Shown: positions 1-8,245, counted from the stretch's first letter. The stretch: DNA of 64,000 nt from an uncultured Prevotellaceae bacterium (GCA_900316835.1 ONEL01000015.1:21287-85286), one strand, 5' to 3'. Numbers and translations: made by a program. The notes: generated from the letters alone by a model not told the origin.

Positions 1-1
1 G

Positions 2-124
2 CTCTCTCTTTCAGAGGTCAGCGACATGTTTGGTTTCTCGTCGATGTCGCATTTCACGCGTTATGTTCAAAACAACCTGGGCGCTAAGCCAAGCGACTTC
101 AGGAGCTGCCCCCATAGCCTATAG
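2..124 (+). CDS. AraC-family transcriptional regulator, C-terminal fragment
   Basis: This is the last 40 codons of a gene that begins before the window. The frame from base 2 reads LSEVSDMFGFSSMSHFTRYV, followed by QNNLGAKPSDFR and a TAG stop. That is the second helix-turn-helix of the AraC/XylS family: the recognition helix FSSMSHFTRYVQ and the closing G-x-x-P-S-x-F-R signature. The effector domain is outside the window, so the ligand and targets are unknown. The next gene starts 57 bases downstream in the same direction, so control of the LysO-type exporter genes is possible but unproven. Confidence 0.75.
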   Translation, partial: LSLSEVSDMFGFSSMSHFTRYVQNNLGAKPSDFRSCPHSL

Positions 125-181
125 CGCAAATTAGTTTTTATTTATCTTCATGTTGGATAACTACCTCATTAGCTTCAGCTT

Positions 182-463
182 ATGTTACAAATTATACTAA
201 TAATGGCAGCAGGCATAGTTGCGGGCTGGCTACTGCGACGACACCAGTTCAAGTGGATAAACGCGTTGCTCATGGTGCTGGTGTGGGCTTTGCTCTTCTT
301 CTTGGGCGTGGAAGTTGGGGAAAACGATAATGTTCTCAATAGTCTCAACAAGCTAGGACTAGAAGCACTACTGCTCTCGATAGCAGGCACTGCCGGCAGC
401 ATAGCTCTTGCCTGGGCATTGTGGAAATCCATCAAGCGCAAAGAAGGAGGTCCCAATCCATGA
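182..463 (+). CDS. LysO-type transporter, N-terminal half (split gene)
   Basis: A 93-residue membrane protein with three hydrophobic segments: about residues 2-17, 27-47 and 62-81. The segment LLFFLGVEVGENDNVLN resembles the first repeat of LysO (YbjE, DUF340) lysine exporters. In E. coli the family is one chain of about 300 residues; here it is split, and the second half starts on the next gene. The stop overlaps the next start as ATGA (460-463), and a strong AAGGAGG (444-450) lies inside this gene. The two halves are therefore probably translated together and form one transporter in the inner membrane. Lysine as substrate is taken from the family, not shown here. Confidence 0.7.
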   Translation: MLQIILIMAAGIVAGWLLRRHQFKWINALLMVLVWALLFFLGVEVGENDNVLNSLNKLGLEALLLSIAGTAGSIALAWALWKSIKRKEGGPNP

Positions 464-1062
464 GAGGAAGCTTGATAATAGTGGGATTTTTCGTCATTGG
501 CATTGTGGTGGGCATTTTTCATCTCATCCCACAAGGCTTGATGATGAGCAACGTGAGCTATATCACATTGTGCGCACTCATCTTCCTGGTAGGGTTCATG
601 ATTGGTAACGACGCCGACATTCTTAATAAGTTCCGCAAGCTCAACCGTCGGTACATGCTCTTGCCGTTGATGACCATTGTGGGGACACTTGCCGGTTGCG
701 CTATCACCACGCTACTGTTACCTCATCGCTCATTGACCGATTGCTTGGCTGTGGGCTCAGGAATGGGTTACTACTCACTATCTAGCGTGCTCATCACGCA
801 ATATCGAGGTGCCGACTTAGGCACCGTGGCGCTACTTGCCAATATCGTGCGCGAAGTCATCACCCTTCTTGGTGCTCCACTAATGGTGCAATGGTTTGGA
901 AAACTTGCACCAATCTCGGTGGGCGGAGCCACAACCATGGACACCACGCTTCCCATCCTCACCAACGCTTGTGGCAAAGACCTGGTAATAGTGTCGATAT
1001 TTCACGGATTTGTCGTCGACTTCAGCGTGCCATTCCTAGTAACCTTATTTTGTTCAATCTAA
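460..1062 (+). CDS. LysO-type lysine exporter, C-terminal half
   Basis: A 200-residue membrane protein starting at the ATG at 460, which overlaps the stop of the preceding half and has AAGGAGG ten bases upstream. It contains GSGMGYYSLSSVLI and LLANIVREVITLLGAPLMV, typical of the core of YbjE/LysO (DUF340). Five to six hydrophobic segments are visible. Together with the upstream 93-residue protein it makes up the length of a single-chain LysO. The family exports lysine; substrate here is inferred. The gene ends 12 bases from the convergent gene that follows, with no obvious terminator hairpin between them. Confidence 0.75.
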   Translation: MRGSLIIVGFFVIGIVVGIFHLIPQGLMMSNVSYITLCALIFLVGFMIGNDADILNKFRKLNRRYMLLPLMTIVGTLAGCAITTLLLPHRSLTDCLAVGSGMGYYSLSSVLITQYRGADLGTVALLANIVREVITLLGAPLMVQWFGKLAPISVGGATTMDTTLPILTNACGKDLVIVSIFHGFVVDFSVPFLVTLFCSI

Positions 1063-1074
1063 AAAACTGAAGAA

Positions 1075-1683
1075 TTACTTTCTCTTCATCTCAAATCCCA
1101 CCATCACATCGCTGAAGTTGCGGCTCAGGAACGACAAGGCTTTTAACGTCTCGCTGTGGCTCAACCCACTGAGCACATGCATTAATGCCAGCAGTCGGTC
1201 GGTGTCGAAGGCAATATACAATTTCTTGCCGTCGCGGTGGGTGTGAGACTTGAGCGGAATGCCGTTCCACCTGAGCGTGAGTTGCTCAGTAGCGGTGTCG
1301 TAGGTGTAGCGCCCCTTCATGGGCAGTCCCAGCAATCGCATCTCCCAGTTCCCATCGGCGCTAAGGGTCATGGAATTCCAGCGTTTCTTTATCTTTAGTT
1401 TCTTAAAGGCTTTATCCAGATTCTTCTTTAGCTTGCTCTTGGCGATGGGCTTGCCTAGTTTTCCCACGAAACTCGCGCCCTGGGCATGAACATAGGGCTT
1501 ACTATACTGCCACTCACCAGCTACCACCTGGCATGCCGCTAGTCTTGCTATCTCGACGGTGTCGTCCTCAACCTCCAGCACCTGTGCCGGGTCGAAATAG
1601 GCAATGCTGTCCTGGGCGTACACATTTAAAGACAGCCCCAGGACAAAAAATAGGGCTAGAATGTAATAAATTATATGCTTCAT
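1075..1683 (-). CDS. DUF4923-like exported protein
   Basis: A 202-residue protein counted from the ATG at 1683; a TTG nine bases further upstream is less likely. It has a signal peptide (KHIIYYILALFFVLGLSLN, then VYAQ|DS). The mature part begins with a helical segment holding the motif ACQVVAGEWQYSKP, then a beta-rich half containing GNWEMRLLGLPMKGRYTYD and LTLRWNGIPL. This pattern matches DUF4923 proteins of Bacteroidales, which are periplasmic and of unknown function. A TATCTTTG -7 box lies only six bases before the ATG, so the mRNA may be nearly leaderless. Confidence 0.65.
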   Translation of the reverse strand: MKHIIYYILALFFVLGLSLNVYAQDSIAYFDPAQVLEVEDDTVEIARLAACQVVAGEWQYSKPYVHAQGASFVGKLGKPIAKSKLKKNLDKAFKKLKIKKRWNSMTLSADGNWEMRLLGLPMKGRYTYDTATEQLTLRWNGIPLKSHTHRDGKKLYIAFDTDRLLALMHVLSGLSHSETLKALSFLSRNFSDVMVGFEMKRK

Positions 1684-1689
1684 AATGTG

Positions 1690-1697
1690 CAAAGATA
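1690..1697 (-). promoter_or_regulatory. -7 promoter box close to the DUF4923 start
   Basis: On the minus strand the bases read TATCTTTG, an exact fit to the Bacteroidetes TAnnTTTG -7 box. Six bases separate it from the ATG at 1683. No clear TTTG -33 box is seen 19-21 bases upstream, so this is weaker than the other promoters listed. Confidence 0.5.
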
Positions 1698-1776
1698 AAT
1701 AAAATATTCAACCTCACCCACCACACTGGCAACATTTTATTTACTAAACCATTTTAGATATTACAAAAAATGAATG

Positions 1777-1784
1777 TATCTTTG
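1777..1784 (+). promoter_or_regulatory. -7 promoter box for the TIGR04076 gene
   Basis: TATCTTTG, matching TAnnTTTG, lies 20 bases before the ATG at 1805. The -33 region is a poor match (TTTT 21 bases upstream). Confidence 0.55.
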
Positions 1785-1804
1785 CCGAACAAACGTGAAA
1801 CATA

Positions 1805-2107
1805 ATGAAAAAAGTTAAGATTACCGTGATGCGAATGGCTTGCTACCACGACTTGATGGAGCAATATGAAAATCCCATTGAGCACACTTGCGACATGACG
1901 GTGGGACGCACATTCATAGTGGAAAACTGCCGGCAGCCACAGGGCATGTGCGACAGTGCTTGGGAAACGTTGCGGCCCTTTGTGCACGAACTTGCTCAAG
2001 GTGGCGGAAACTTCTTCGACGGGTGGATGAAAAATCCCCACAGCGCTATGCTCTCATGCAATGATGGTTTTCGCCCCGTCACATTCCTAGTGGAGGCACT
2101 GGAATAG
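1805..2107 (+). CDS. TIGR04076-type small cysteine protein
   Basis: A 100-residue soluble protein with no signal peptide or membrane segment. It has the layout of the TIGR04076 family: KKVKITVMRMACYHDLM at the N terminus, CDMTVGRTFIVEN in the middle, and GMCDSAWETLRPFV towards the end. Conserved cysteines are seen near residues 13, 29, 42, 49 and 85. Family function is not established; the cysteine pattern suggests metal or redox chemistry (inference). It has its own -7 box and is followed by another single-gene unit with its own -7 box. Confidence 0.7.
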   Translation: MKKVKITVMRMACYHDLMEQYENPIEHTCDMTVGRTFIVENCRQPQGMCDSAWETLRPFVHELAQGGGNFFDGWMKNPHSAMLSCNDGFRPVTFLVEALE

Positions 2108-2147
2108 ATATCCTAACAACAATAACCTAAAACTAAAAACTTTTCAC

Positions 2148-2155
2148 TATCTTTG
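2148..2155 (+). promoter_or_regulatory. -7 promoter box for the DUF59 gene
   Basis: TATCTTTG 26 bases before the ATG at 2182. It fits TAnnTTTG; no good -33 box is visible. Confidence 0.55.
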
Positions 2156-2181
2156 CAGTCGCTAAAGATCAAAAAAACGAT

Positions 2182-2508
2182 ATGGATAAAGATAAAAAGC
2201 TTAAGCTTGAAGAGCAAATAGTCATGATGCTCAAGACGGTATTTGACCCCGAAATGCCCGTTGATGTATACAACTTGGGGCTCGTATACAATATTGACCT
2301 TCACGACGATGGTGTTGTAAACATTGACATGACACTCACCGCACCTAACTGCCCCATGGCCGATTTCATATTTGAGGACATTCGCCAAAAGGTGGAGAGC
2401 ATCGACGGCATTGAGACCTGCAATGTGAAGCTCGTCTTTGAACCCGAGTGGGACATGAGCATGATGAGCGACGAGGCACGCTTAGAGCTAGGGTTTGACG
2501 TTGAATAA
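2182..2508 (+). CDS. DUF59/MIP18-type iron-sulfur assembly factor (SufT-like)
   Basis: A 108-residue cytoplasmic protein covering one complete DUF59 (MIP18/PaaD-like) domain. Motifs seen are DPEMPVDVYNLGLVY near residue 20, MTLTAPNCPMAD near residue 53 with the conserved cysteine, and the C-terminal W-D-M-S-M-M-S-D-E-A-R-L-E-L-G. Members act in Fe-S cluster maturation, often beside suf genes; no suf genes lie here. It precedes lpxH by 38 bases and could be co-transcribed with it. Confidence 0.85.
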   Translation: MDKDKKLKLEEQIVMMLKTVFDPEMPVDVYNLGLVYNIDLHDDGVVNIDMTLTAPNCPMADFIFEDIRQKVESIDGIETCNVKLVFEPEWDMSMMSDEARLELGFDVE

Positions 2509-2546
2509 CCCATTATATCCGGCACACAAGTAGAACGCTATTGACC

Positions 2547-3296
2547 ATGAAAAAAGCCTATTTCATCTCGGACGCACACTTGGGAGCTCGCTACATCAAG
2601 GACAAGCGCGAGCACGAAGGGCGCCTCGTGCGCTTCCTCAATAGCATCAAGGACGATGTGAGTGAGCTATATTTGCTTGGCGACATACTCGATTATTGGT
2701 TTGAATACCGATATGTCGTGCCTCGCGGTCACATCCGCTTCCTGAGCGCACTGGCTTCGCTTGCCGACTCGGGAGTGAAAATCTACTGGTTCACAGGCAA
2801 TCACGACGTGTGGCTCTTCGACTATCTGGCAAGTGAAGTGGGCTTGACAGTGATCAAAGGCAATACCCAACTAGAAATAATGGGACACCACTTCTTGCTC
2901 TCACATGGCGATGACGTGGGCTATCAAAAACTCAGCTATCGCATCACCCGCACCCTCTTTTATAACCGCTTTTGCCAGTGGCTATATGCTAGCATTCATC
3001 CCCGTTGGACCTATCCACTTGCTTCGGGCTTGTCGCAGCAAAACCGCATTACCCGCAATCGTGAAGTGGAAGAACGCCTCAAGGAAGTGTGTGCCAAGCG
3101 CTTAGAAGAATTCAGCAACAGCTATGCCGCCACTCACCCCGAGGTGCAGCATTTCGTCTATGGCCATGTGCATTTAGCCCGCCATGTTGAGCTAGCCAGT
3201 GGTCGCACCATGACCATTACCGGCGACTGGATAGACCAGTTCACCTATGCCACATTCGATGGCGAAACTGTATCATTGCACAAACATGAAGAATAA
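2547..3296 (+). CDS. lpxH: UDP-2,3-diacylglucosamine diphosphatase (LpxH-like)
   Basis: A 249-residue calcineurin-type phosphoesterase, counted from the ATG at 2547 rather than the TTG at 2541. Metal-binding motifs are all present: FISDAHLGA at the N terminus, GDILDYWFEY near residue 48, TGNHD near residue 84, LSHGDD near 118 and GHVHLARH near 206. LpxH makes lipid X by hydrolysing UDP-2,3-diacylglucosamine at the inner membrane, the fourth step of lipid A synthesis. The window also has a phosphoethanolamine transferase acting later on lipid A. A related LpxH-like phosphoesterase of other specificity is the alternative. Confidence 0.8.
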   Translation: MKKAYFISDAHLGARYIKDKREHEGRLVRFLNSIKDDVSELYLLGDILDYWFEYRYVVPRGHIRFLSALASLADSGVKIYWFTGNHDVWLFDYLASEVGLTVIKGNTQLEIMGHHFLLSHGDDVGYQKLSYRITRTLFYNRFCQWLYASIHPRWTYPLASGLSQQNRITRNREVEERLKEVCAKRLEEFSNSYAATHPEVQHFVYGHVHLARHVELASGRTMTITGDWIDQFTYATFDGETVSLHKHEE

Positions 3297-3413
3297 ATTT
3301 TCTACAATTTTTAAGCACTTCAAATAGTTATACATCAACACATTAGCCCACGCATCACAGGGCACAACCTGAATTTGGCTATCAAAAAATTAGGATAATT
3401 CAAATTTTATGCA

Positions 3414-3497
3414 TAACTTTGCCAGCGCAAAAAGCAAAAGGTCATTGAAGAATATTTGACACATCCCAAATTTCCAGAATTGATTTCTGGTTTTTTT
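3414..3497 (+). ncRNA. Possible short transcript ending in a terminator hairpin
   Basis: A TAACTTTG -7 box (3414-3421) is followed 53 bases later by a hairpin: CCAGAA (3474-3479), a five-base loop, TTCTGG (3485-3490), then seven T. The predicted RNA would be about 70 bases. No -33 box is evident. Alternatively the hairpin is just the terminator of lpxH, which ends 180 bases upstream. Low confidence as an RNA gene; the hairpin itself is clear. Confidence 0.3.
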
Positions 3498-3660
3498 GGA
3501 ACAAGCTCCGCAATCGTTTGCATTAATTTAAATTAACACTTAGGTTAATCAATGTTAGTAGGAGCTAACAACAAGCTGTTATTCAGCTGGATTGCATGAC
3601 TAAAAGACTTTCTAACCACAAGAAGCTGCACTTCATAGACACAAATTTTTATAAATATTA

Positions 3661-3692
3661 TTTGCAGCTTATGAAATTAGACACTATTTTTG
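3661..3692 (+). promoter_or_regulatory. Full Bacteroidetes promoter with no ORF downstream
   Basis: TTTG at 3661-3664, a 20-base spacer, then TATTTTTG at 3685-3692. Both boxes and the spacing fit the Bacteroidetes consensus. The next possible protein gene is more than 900 bases away, beyond a terminator at 3760-3800, so the promoter most likely drives a short RNA. Confidence 0.6.
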
Positions 3693-3697
3693 CATGA

Positions 3698-3800
3698 AAG
3701 TATAAACCTCAAAACATTCTTTTATTACCTTACACAAAATTATTACCTATTGAATGCTTAGCAAGGATCATTTGACGAAAATAATCCTTGCTATTTTTTT
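3698..3800 (+). ncRNA. Candidate small RNA, about 100 nt
   Basis: Bounded by the promoter at 3661-3692 and by a strong intrinsic terminator: a perfect nine-base stem AGCAAGGAT (3760-3768) with ATCCTTGCT (3784-3792), then A and seven T. The 60 bases before the hairpin are AT-rich and have no start codon followed by a useful frame. The exact 5' end is estimated from the -7 box. No known RNA family is recognised. Confidence 0.5.
3760..3800 (+). terminator. Intrinsic terminator
   Basis: A perfect 9-bp inverted repeat with a 15-base loop, followed by ATTTTTTT. It ends the candidate small RNA described above. Confidence 0.75.
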
Positions 3801-3939
3801 GTAATCACGCACGATAAAAACTGTATATTTTGTACATGTTTATACTTAAATACTGCATATTTGTTAAACATAGTTAATATTTTTCATTTTTTTGCTTGAA
3901 AATTATGTTATATAACACAAAAGATACTATATTTGCATC

Positions 3940-4085
3940 AGTTTTCATGGTATTAGTTTTTAAGGTTATGAAATCCTTAACGTCGTGACGACGTTTCTTT
4001 TTCATTGTTTAAGGTTTATGTTAATGGTATTAGAAGGTTAATTAGTTAAGCAATCCCCGGCGTGATGCCAGGGATTTCTTTTTTC
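3940..4085 (+). ncRNA. Candidate structured RNA of about 145 nt
   Basis: It starts after a TATATTTG -7 box (3928-3935) and ends at the terminator at 4052-4085. Two internal hairpins are visible: TTAAGG/CCTTAA (3960-3980, nine-base loop) and the perfect AACGTCG-TGA-CGACGTT (3979-3995). The ten-base string ATGGTATTAG occurs twice (3947-3956 and 4024-4033), about 77 bases apart. The leader-like string TTTTCATGGTATTAG recurs, as I recall, in intergenic RNAs of Bacteroidales, and the Rfam family Bacteroidales-1 is a candidate match. That assignment is from memory and untested. No ORF is present. Confidence 0.5.
4052..4085 (+). terminator. Intrinsic terminator
   Basis: AATCCC (4052-4057) pairs with GGGATT (4071-4076), with inner GGC/GCC pairing, and is followed by TCTTTTTT. 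It closes the candidate 145-nt RNA. Confidence 0.75.
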
Positions 4086-4279
4086 TACACTTTAAAGACA
4101 CCACTTAATGAGTTGGAGGTAGCGTTTTTCTTTAAGACAATTACGGACCATGTCATTTTTTCTTTATTAATTAAGGACAATTGCTAGGATTTATTTTCAG
4201 ACAATTACTAACAATTGAAAACAATTATATTATTCCTGCGATGGGGCTTTGTGCCATGCTGCGCATGCCCTCCTTTCGG

Positions 4280-4350
4280 TAGTGATGGGCGCTTCGCTTA
4301 AAATTCTATAAAAAATTAATTTAACAATTTTCATCTTCCTGCAATAGATA
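4280..4350. repeat. Dispersed palindrome-associated module, copy 1
   Basis: Contains ATGGGCGCTTCGCTTAAAAT followed by an AT-rich tail ending in TTTTCATCTTCCTGCAATAG. Near-identical copies sit at 31971-32034 and 36904-36970, and the core in the opposite orientation occurs twice at 62187-62365. The associated AGACAATTAC units lie just upstream (4135-4230). Confidence 0.7.
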
Positions 4351-4601
4351 ATTTTAATTTAACCTTTAGCTCGAGGGAGTGAGCAGCATAAGTCGTGCCA
4401 CCGGCACGGTGTGCGAACAGCGAACCTCCCTCAATTTTAAGTGCGAAGTAGGGTTGTGCCACGTTGTTTTCACGTTTATTCCACCTTATTATAAAAATAC
4501 TTAAATATGGTCTATGATTGGTGGGAAATAGTTATTTTTGCAAGATATTTCACACGTGCATGCAGTGTGATTATAGAACGAGAAAATAGACTTTTTTTGA
4601 A

Positions 4602-5246
4602 ATGAACATAATATCACTTCACAATACCCTGCCTGCGGTGTTTGCGGGAAGACCTGATACAGGTAGCGAGATATGGCTTCGCGACGTGAGTTTTGAGCGT
4701 GGCAAGCACTATCTCATCAGCGCCGAGAGCGGCACGGGCAAGTCGTCGCTGTGTAGCTACATCTATGGCTATCGCACCGACTACAGTGGAACCATAGCCT
4801 TTGATGGCAATGACATTAAATCAATGTCGATAGCCCAGTGGTGCGAGGTGCGCACACACCACATCGCCTACCTTGCTCAAGAAATGCGTCTGTTTCCCGA
4901 GCTCACAGCCCTTGAGAACATAGAGCTCAAGAATAGCATAACCCATCACAAGACTCGCCAGCAGATAGTGGCGATGATGGAGAGACTGGGAATAGGCGAG
5001 AAAGTGGATAGTCCTGTTGCCAAGCTGTCGATAGGTCAGCAGCAACGCGTGGCTATAGTTCGCACCCTGTGCCAGCCATGCGACTTTATACTGCTCGACG
5101 AGCCAGTGAGCCACCTCGACGACGCCAACAATGCCATCGTAGCCCAAATGGTGAGTGAGGAAGCCTCGCGCCAGGGTGCAGGCATCATCTCAACATCGGT
5201 GGGTAATAACGTGAAAATTAACGTAATAAAAGAGTTTAAGCTATGA
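4602..5246 (+). CDS. ABC transporter ATP-binding protein, LolD/FtsE-like
   Basis: A 214-residue ATPase of the MacB/LolD/FtsE group. Walker A is SAESGTGKSSL near residue 41, the Q-loop lies in IAYLAQEMRLFPELTALEN near residue 90, the signature is SIGQQQR near 146, and Walker B is FILLDEPVSHLDD near 164. The switch region reads GIISTSVGNN, so the usual H-loop histidine is missing, which may lower or change ATP turnover. The stop overlaps the start of the permease gene (ATGA at 5243-5246), so the two form one transporter. Substrate unknown; lipoprotein release or cell-division FtsEX-type roles are both possible. Confidence 0.85.
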   Translation: MNIISLHNTLPAVFAGRPDTGSEIWLRDVSFERGKHYLISAESGTGKSSLCSYIYGYRTDYSGTIAFDGNDIKSMSIAQWCEVRTHHIAYLAQEMRLFPELTALENIELKNSITHHKTRQQIVAMMERLGIGEKVDSPVAKLSIGQQQRVAIVRTLCQPCDFILLDEPVSHLDDANNAIVAQMVSEEASRQGAGIISTSVGNNVKINVIKEFKL

Positions 5247-6472
5247 GCAAGGACAGTGGCAACAGCACTAGCAAAGGCTTGATGTGGAAACTGCTCAAGA
5301 AACACATTAGCCCGTCGCAACTGGTGGGTTTCTCGCTGGCAAGCCTGATAGGTCTCACCATTGTGATTCTTGCCGTTCAATTCCACCAGGACGTGCGCCC
5401 CATCTTCAACGATGAAGAAAGCTTTATAAGGAAAGATTACCTCATCATCACTAAGGCAGTGTCGACTGCCGGCACTCTGCTGGGAGGGAAGAGTGATTTC
5501 TCGCCCGAGGCCATTGCCGACATCGAGGCTCAGCCCTGGTGCCGCAAGGTGGGCAAGTTCTCGAGCAATGACTACAGTCTCTATGCCACGCTGGGTGTGG
5601 GAGGCATAGGTGGTCGTGCTATGGGCACGATGCTCTTTTTCGAATCAATCCCCACCGAGTTTATTGATGTTGCCGACCGCGACTGGCGCTTCGACCCCGA
5701 TAAGCCCGAAATTCCAGTGATCATGTCGCGCGACTACTTATCGCTCTACAACTTTGGGTTTGCGGCTAGCCAAGGCTTACCACAAGTGAGCGAAGGCATA
5801 GTTTCGAGCGTACCACTAGAATTCACATTGCGTGGCAATGGCAATTACGACACCCTGCGCGGACGCATTGTGGGGTTCTCTAATCGCCTCAACACCATTG
5901 TTGTTCCCGAGGAGTTCATGCAGTGGAGCAATAAGCGCTACGGTAGCGGTCTAGACCGTGCTCCGTCGCGATTGATAGTAGAGGTCAATAGTCCTGGCGA
6001 CGTGAAGATGCAAGAATATTTAAGCGAGCATGGCTACCAAGTTGCCGGCGACAAGATGCAACAGGGCAAAGCGCAATATTTCCTCAACCTGATTGTCACC
6101 ATTGTTATCATAGTGGGTATCATCATCAGCCTTCTCTCCTTCTTTGTGCTGATGCTGAGCATCTACCTGTTGCTACAAAAGAACACTAAGAAACTGCAAG
6201 ACCTGCTGCTGCTGGGCTACTCACCAGCTCAAGTGTCGCGCACCTACATTAGCATGGTTGCCGCCATCAATGCTGGTGTGCTAGTGATTTCAGTCATCAT
6301 CATGCTAGTGGCGCGGTCGTGCTACCTGCCCACATTAAAGGCGCTGGGGACCAACGGTGGCACCATTGTCATAGCGCTCGCCGTGGCAGTGATAATAATG
6401 GCCCTCATCACAGCAGGAAACATCGTTGCCATCAAGCGCAAAATCAATGCCTTGTGGATTCATAACGCATAA
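5243..6472 (+). CDS. FtsX/MacB-type ABC permease
   Basis: A 409-residue permease: a cytoplasmic N terminus, one membrane helix near residues 27-48 ([20 protein letters not shown]), a large periplasmic domain to about residue 275, then three helices near 277-307, 333-358 and 372-395. This is the four-helix layout of FtsX/MacB/LolC proteins. [15 protein letters not shown] in the periplasmic domain resembles permeases paired with LolD-like ATPases in Bacteroidales. It is translationally coupled to the ATPase. parA follows after 17 bases, so the transporter genes and parA may share an mRNA. Confidence 0.85.
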   Translation: MSKDSGNSTSKGLMWKLLKKHISPSQLVGFSLASLIGLTIVILAVQFHQDVRPIFNDEESFIRKDYLIITKAVSTAGTLLGGKSDFSPEAIADIEAQPWCRKVGKFSSNDYSLYATLGVGGIGGRAMGTMLFFESIPTEFIDVADRDWRFDPDKPEIPVIMSRDYLSLYNFGFAASQGLPQVSEGIVSSVPLEFTLRGNGNYDTLRGRIVGFSNRLNTIVVPEEFMQWSNKRYGSGLDRAPSRLIVEVNSPGDVKMQEYLSEHGYQVAGDKMQQGKAQYFLNLIVTIVIIVGIIISLLSFFVLMLSIYLLLQKNTKKLQDLLLLGYSPAQVSRTYISMVAAINAGVLVISVIIMLVARSCYLPTLKALGTNGGTIVIALAVAVIIMALITAGNIVAIKRKINALWIHNA

Positions 6473-6489
6473 ATCAAGAAGAAAAAATC

Positions 6490-7263
6490 ATGACAAAAAT
6501 AATAGCAATAGCCAATCAAAAAGGCGGCGTGGGGAAAACAACCACCGCTATCAACCTGGCAGCATCACTTGCCATGAGCGGCAAGAAGGTGCTACTCATT
6601 GACGCCGATCCTCAAGCCAATGCCACCTCGGGGCTGGGCATCAACCCCAAGCAACTGCAGTCGTCAATCTATGAATGCCTGGTCGACGACTACCCTATAG
6701 CAAGCGCTACCATGCCCTCGTGTGTTGAAAACCTTGACGTGCTAGGGTCGAGAATCGACCTCGTGGGCGCTGAACTTGAGCTCATCAACAAGCCCAACCG
6801 CGAGAAAGTAGTTAAAACGATGCTCCAGTCGGTGCTTGACAATTACCAGTACATCCTCATTGACTGCAGCCCATCGCTGGGGTTGATTACCGTCAACGCC
6901 CTCTCGGCGGCCCACAGTGTTATTATCCCTGTGCAGGCTGAGTATTTCGCCCTCGAAGGCATCAGCAAGTTGCTTAACACAATTCGCATCATCAAGTCGA
7001 AGCTCAACAGTAGCCTCCACATTGAGGGCTTCTTGCTAACAATGTATGACTCACGCTTGAGACTCGCCAACCAAATCTACGAGGAACTAAAAAGCCACTT
7101 TGGCGAGATGGTGTTCACCACAGTAATACCTCGCAACACCCGGCTCAGTGAGGCTCCCAGTCATGGCCTACCGGCAGTGCTTTACGACCCTCAAAGCCGT
7201 GGCTCACAAAGCCACATGATGCTAGCTCAAGAGATTATTGACCGAGAAGCAAAACAACATTGA
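6490..7263 (+). CDS. parA: Chromosome partitioning ATPase ParA/Soj
   Basis: A 257-residue P-loop ATPase of normal ParA length. It has the deviant Walker [17 protein letters not shown] at residue 9, [14 protein letters not shown] (Walker A') near 38 and [16 protein letters not shown] near 122. With ParB, ParA binds the nucleoid and segregates origin regions. parB follows 75 bases later with its own -7 box, TAACTTTG at 7299-7306. In this group the parAB pair is usually near the origin of replication, but no dnaA or DnaA-box cluster is seen here. Confidence 0.95.
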   Translation: MTKIIAIANQKGGVGKTTTAINLAASLAMSGKKVLLIDADPQANATSGLGINPKQLQSSIYECLVDDYPIASATMPSCVENLDVLGSRIDLVGAELELINKPNREKVVKTMLQSVLDNYQYILIDCSPSLGLITVNALSAAHSVIIPVQAEYFALEGISKLLNTIRIIKSKLNSSLHIEGFLLTMYDSRLRLANQIYEELKSHFGEMVFTTVIPRNTRLSEAPSHGLPAVLYDPQSRGSQSHMMLAQEIIDREAKQH

Positions 7264-7337
7264 TGCCACGATATTGCAAGAGTTACACATTTTTTTCGTA
7301 ACTTTGCAGGCTAAAAGCTAAATAACACAATAAGTAT

Positions 7338-8222
7338 ATGAAACGAAAAGCGTTAGGACGTGGACTGGACTCACTAATCTCGATGGATGCTATTGACGAA
7401 TTGCAAACCGGCGGTTCGTCGGCTATTAACGACATTCCCGTGGAGCAAATCACTCCTAATCCTGATCAACCCAGGACCACCTTTGACGAAGAAGCTCTCA
7501 AGGAGCTAGCCACTTCGATTCGTGAGATAGGCATCATTCAGCCACTCACATTGCGCAAGATTAGTGAAGATAATTATCAAATTATCTCGGGCGAGCGCCG
7601 TTATCGTGCCGCTAAGCAAGCGGGACTAGCCAGCGTTCCCGCCTACATACGCGACGCTAATGACACTGAGCTCACCGAGATGGCGCTGATTGAGAACATC
7701 CAGCGCGAAGATCTTAACGCGATAGAGATAGCGCTGACGTTGCGCAAGCTTATTGACCAGTACAACCTCACTCAGGAACGCTTGAGCGAGCGGATAGGCA
7801 AGAAACGCACAACCATCGCTAATTTCTTGCGCCTGCTCAAGTTGCCAGCCGAGATTCAACTAGGGCTTCGCGACAAAGCCCTTGACATGGGTCATGCCCG
7901 CGCCCTGCTCTCGGTCGACGACCCTGCCATGCAGTTAAAATTCTATAACGAGACCCTTAAAAAAGGTTTATCGGTTAGGCAGGTAGAGCAACTTGTAAAG
8001 GACTACCAAGCAAGTCTCAAGAATGGTGGCGAAGAGACCAAGACGTCGCCCACTCCACGCTCCGACAATGATTTCAGCATCCTCACCGACCACTTGACCA
8101 AGGCGTTTGGTGTACCGGTGAAGATGACTTGCGATGCCAACGGTAAAGGAAAAATAACATTTGCCTTTAACGGTGACGACCAGCTAGATAGAATAATTTC
8201 GATTTTTGATCGTTTAAAATAA
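7338..8222 (+). CDS. parB: Chromosome partitioning protein ParB/Spo0J
   Basis: 294 residues. The N terminus LGRGLDSLI is the classic ParB start, where it stimulates ParA ATPase. The CTP-binding ParB domain contains PNPDQPRTTFDEEALKELA and the GERRYRAAK box near residue 88. The central helix-turn-helix ERIGKKRTTIANFLRLLKLP contacts parS. A linker from about 225 leads to the C-terminal dimerisation domain. No exact TGTTTCACGTGAAACA parS site was noticed in the window. Confidence 0.95.
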   Translation: MKRKALGRGLDSLISMDAIDELQTGGSSAINDIPVEQITPNPDQPRTTFDEEALKELATSIREIGIIQPLTLRKISEDNYQIISGERRYRAAKQAGLASVPAYIRDANDTELTEMALIENIQREDLNAIEIALTLRKLIDQYNLTQERLSERIGKKRTTIANFLRLLKLPAEIQLGLRDKALDMGHARALLSVDDPAMQLKFYNETLKKGLSVRQVEQLVKDYQASLKNGGEETKTSPTPRSDNDFSILTDHLTKAFGVPVKMTCDANGKGKITFAFNGDDQLDRIISIFDRLK

Positions 8223-8245
8223 TAAGAGATAGAAGAACACACAGG

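Larger units (their letters stand above)
3297..4601. other. Gene-free AT-rich region with small-RNA-like units and repeats
   Basis: 1,305 bases with no credible protein gene on either strand. The left part (3400-4085) holds three hairpins followed by T runs, and two good promoter boxes, so it may encode several short RNAs (listed separately). The right part (4086-4480) is made of intergenic repeat modules that recur elsewhere in the window (AGACAATTAC units, and the GGGCGCTTCGCTTAAAATT module). The -7 box TATTTTTG at 4533-4540 probably serves the ABC transporter gene that starts at 4602. Confidence 0.7.

Noticed and set aside
2541..2546. TTG as the start of lpxH
   Set aside because: The ATG at 2547 directly precedes the conserved FISDAHLG strand.
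4086..4480. A CRISPR array, suggested by repeated AGACAATTAC and gcgc units
   Set aside because: Spacing is irregular, units differ, and there are no uniform spacers and no cas genes in the window.
6490..8222. A nearby replication origin implied by parA-parB
   Set aside because: No dnaA, no DnaA-box cluster and no consensus parS was seen, so an origin call would rest on gene order alone.
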